64,000 bases of DNA from Bacteroidota bacterium (GTDB lineage Bacteria; Bacteroidota; Bacteroidia; Bacteroidales; UBA5342). The position numbers and the translations under genes were made by a program. Below the pieces are notes generated by a model. The model saw only the letters and a program-made list of their open reading frames with translations. It did no database searches and was not told the origin of the DNA. Numbering within the stretch: position 1 is the stretch's first letter; each line of letters begins with the position of its first letter. The DNA lies in contig QKHT01000212.1 of assembly GCA_003249935.1 (NCBI GenBank), positions 124,001-188,000 on the forward strand, read 5' to 3'. Below, piece by piece: positions 62,760 through 64,000 of the stretch.

Positions 62760-64000
62760 TCATTCAATTACCATTTTTTGCGTTTCGCTGTAGGTCGATT
62801 TACCTGATTTTTCAGTAATAATACGATAAAAATAGAGTCCCGAATCGGCTCTTCTACCAGAAATTGTACGAAAATCCCAAACTAAAGTTGGTAATGAAGC
62901 CTGCCCGTTATTAGTCTGATTAATTCGTGCAACAATATTGCCTTCTGAGTCAAAAACTTCGGCTGTTACTTTGCTAATTTCGGAACCTGAAGCAGAATCG
63001 AATTTAAAAATAACATTTTTATTATTAACTTCCGGATAGGTAATAATCTCTGCGTTTGTTGGTTTATAAACGTCGTTAACTGTAAAATTAAGTGTTTTGG
63101 CACCAACATTATTAAAAATATCCCATGCTTTTAATGTAAGAGAATGATTTCCTTTTGATAATCCATATAATTTATATACAATACTACCCTTCTCACCAAT
63201 TTCTGTTGGTTGCGAAAAATAATATGGATTCAGCACGATTACATCTTTAGAGCTATTATCTAAGGTAAGGGTAATGTCATGCCCCAAACCATTGGAACTT
63301 GAAAGAATACCACTAGAATCGGACAAAACTACATTTAGAACCGGATTTGAATCAAAAATTAACAAAGGATCCTGTTTTGGTTCATTCAAAAACAGGTTGA
63401 TTACAGGTGCTAAGGTATCGGCAATCATATAACCATTTATTCCACCAATCTGAATGGTGCGGTCATCGCCATTTGCTTCATCTCCGGTTGAATCGTTATA
63501 AGCATAGTACGAAATCCGACCCTTCCCAACCGAATAGTTTATATTTTTAGGGATCTGAAAAGTGAAGCTGAATTTCCCGTTTTTGATTTCACTTTTACCA
63601 GAATAAATGATATTTTCCCATGTATTAAATTTAAAAGGGTTTGAAATACCACCCTGTGGCGGGTCGTTTTCGAGGCAGGTTTTTGCTACTTCTTTATCGA
63701 AAACAGTGGCCACAATATAGCCATTAAAATTATTTTGCAAATTGCCTTTAAAATCGGCAGTAAATCCGTCTATAGTTACTTTATCAAGTGCTTTAAGCGT
63801 ATCGGTTGAGTAGTCGGATTTGCCATTTACCGTAGAAGTTTTTACTTTCATTTTCGGATAAATAATTTCAAGTGCCGGATCGCAAAGGAGGGCAAATTTA
63901 CGTTTATTATCACCAGCAGCTGCTGCTGTTTTTGTAGCCTTAAAAATATCGCCAATACGTAATCTTTCGCCATTCGAATCATAATTGAACATATAATCCA
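62760..64000 (-). CDS. porU: Type IX secretion sortase PorU, C-terminal part (cut by window end)
   Basis: The frame runs off the window end; 412 codons plus stop are present. MFNYDSNGERLRIGDIFKAT-KTAAAAGDNKRKFALLCDPAL is the end of the gingipain-like C25 peptidase domain. Ig-like domains follow (TIDGFTADFKGNLQNNFNGY, FNNVGAKTLNFTVND), then a FlgD-like/CTD module (AEVFDSEGNIVARI, SGRRADSGLYFYRI, ending YSETQKMVIE). The catalytic His and Cys would lie outside the window. PorU cuts sorting domains from cargo and joins the cargo to A-LPS. Confidence 0.93.
   Translation of the reverse strand, partial: DYMFNYDSNGERLRIGDIFKATKTAAAAGDNKRKFALLCDPALEIIYPKMKVKTSTVNGKSDYSTDTLKALDKVTIDGFTADFKGNLQNNFNGYIVATVFDKEVAKTCLENDPPQGGISNPFKFNTWENIIYSGKSEIKNGKFSFTFQIPKNINYSVGKGRISYYAYNDSTGDEANGDDRTIQIGGINGYMIADTLAPVINLFLNEPKQDPLLIFDSNPVLNVVLSDSSGILSSSNGLGHDITLTLDNSSKDVIVLNPYYFSQPTEIGEKGSIVYKLYGLSKGNHSLTLKAWDIFNNVGAKTLNFTVNDVYKPTNAEIITYPEVNNKNVIFKFDSASGSEISKVTAEVFDSEGNIVARINQTNNGQASLPTLVWDFRTISGRRADSGLYFYRIITEKSGKSTYSETQKMVIE

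Noticed and set aside
1-64000. tRNA or rRNA genes, insertion sequences, prophage genes
   Set aside because: I looked for tRNA T-arm strings, rRNA cores, transposase frames and integrase motifs and found none in the window.

Overview
The window is a contiguous piece of a Bacteroidota chromosome, most likely from the Bacteroidales or a close relative; I cannot place it more finely. Three things point there. Many starts are preceded by the Bacteroidota -7 box TAnnTTTG (in two cases with a TTTG about 20 bases further up) instead of a TTGACA/TATAAT promoter. It carries the type IX secretion genes porV and porU, and a sulfatase with a type IX sorting tail. It also has a SusC-like TonB receptor and a large plug-domain outer-membrane protein.

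Layout. 1-25.4 kb is mostly core housekeeping: threonine aldolase (cut by the window edge) and rhomboid; pheT; gyrA with a TPR lipoprotein-like gene; clpC; an acyl-CoA dehydrogenase; fabH, rpmF and DUF177; rsgA with an orphan histidine kinase; mnmA; HU; trmH; argS; a secreted protein of unknown role; a redoxin; dinB; purB. Between rsgA and mnmA is a roughly 210-nt gene-free segment with its own strong promoter, two long-range 9-bp helices and a closing U-tract. I read it as a structured small RNA (6S-like in outline).

25.5-29 kb is a scar region: an MsbA-type ABC exporter, then a 141-bp near-copy of its 3' end 1.36 kb downstream. Between the two copies lie an intact VapB-like antitoxin and a VapC-like PIN toxin broken by two in-frame stops. 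29-41.4 kb is an accessory block, all on the minus strand: a secreted S1 sulfatase, a mutarotase / thiamine-binding / LexA-like regulator operon, a GH43-like protein, and a four-gene operon of planctomycete type (PPC-repeat protein, DUF1501, DUF1549-DUF1553) led by a chorismatase-like Rid-fold protein. Three copies of a degenerate intergenic repeat and two near-identical long palindromes sit at the module borders.

42.3-64 kb returns to core functions: etfB-etfA-acyl-CoA dehydrogenase; a UbiA prenyltransferase with maf; a TonB receptor, rsmE, ruvX and def; a 1373-residue macroglobulin/plug protein; ffh and folD; the ispF, GT2 glycosyltransferase, pyrC run; and porU-porV, with porU cut by the window end. 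The PorU/PorV pair is the sorting machinery for proteins with a tail like that of the sulfatase. Transcription units are well delimited: ten or so good intrinsic terminators were found, several shared by convergent genes.
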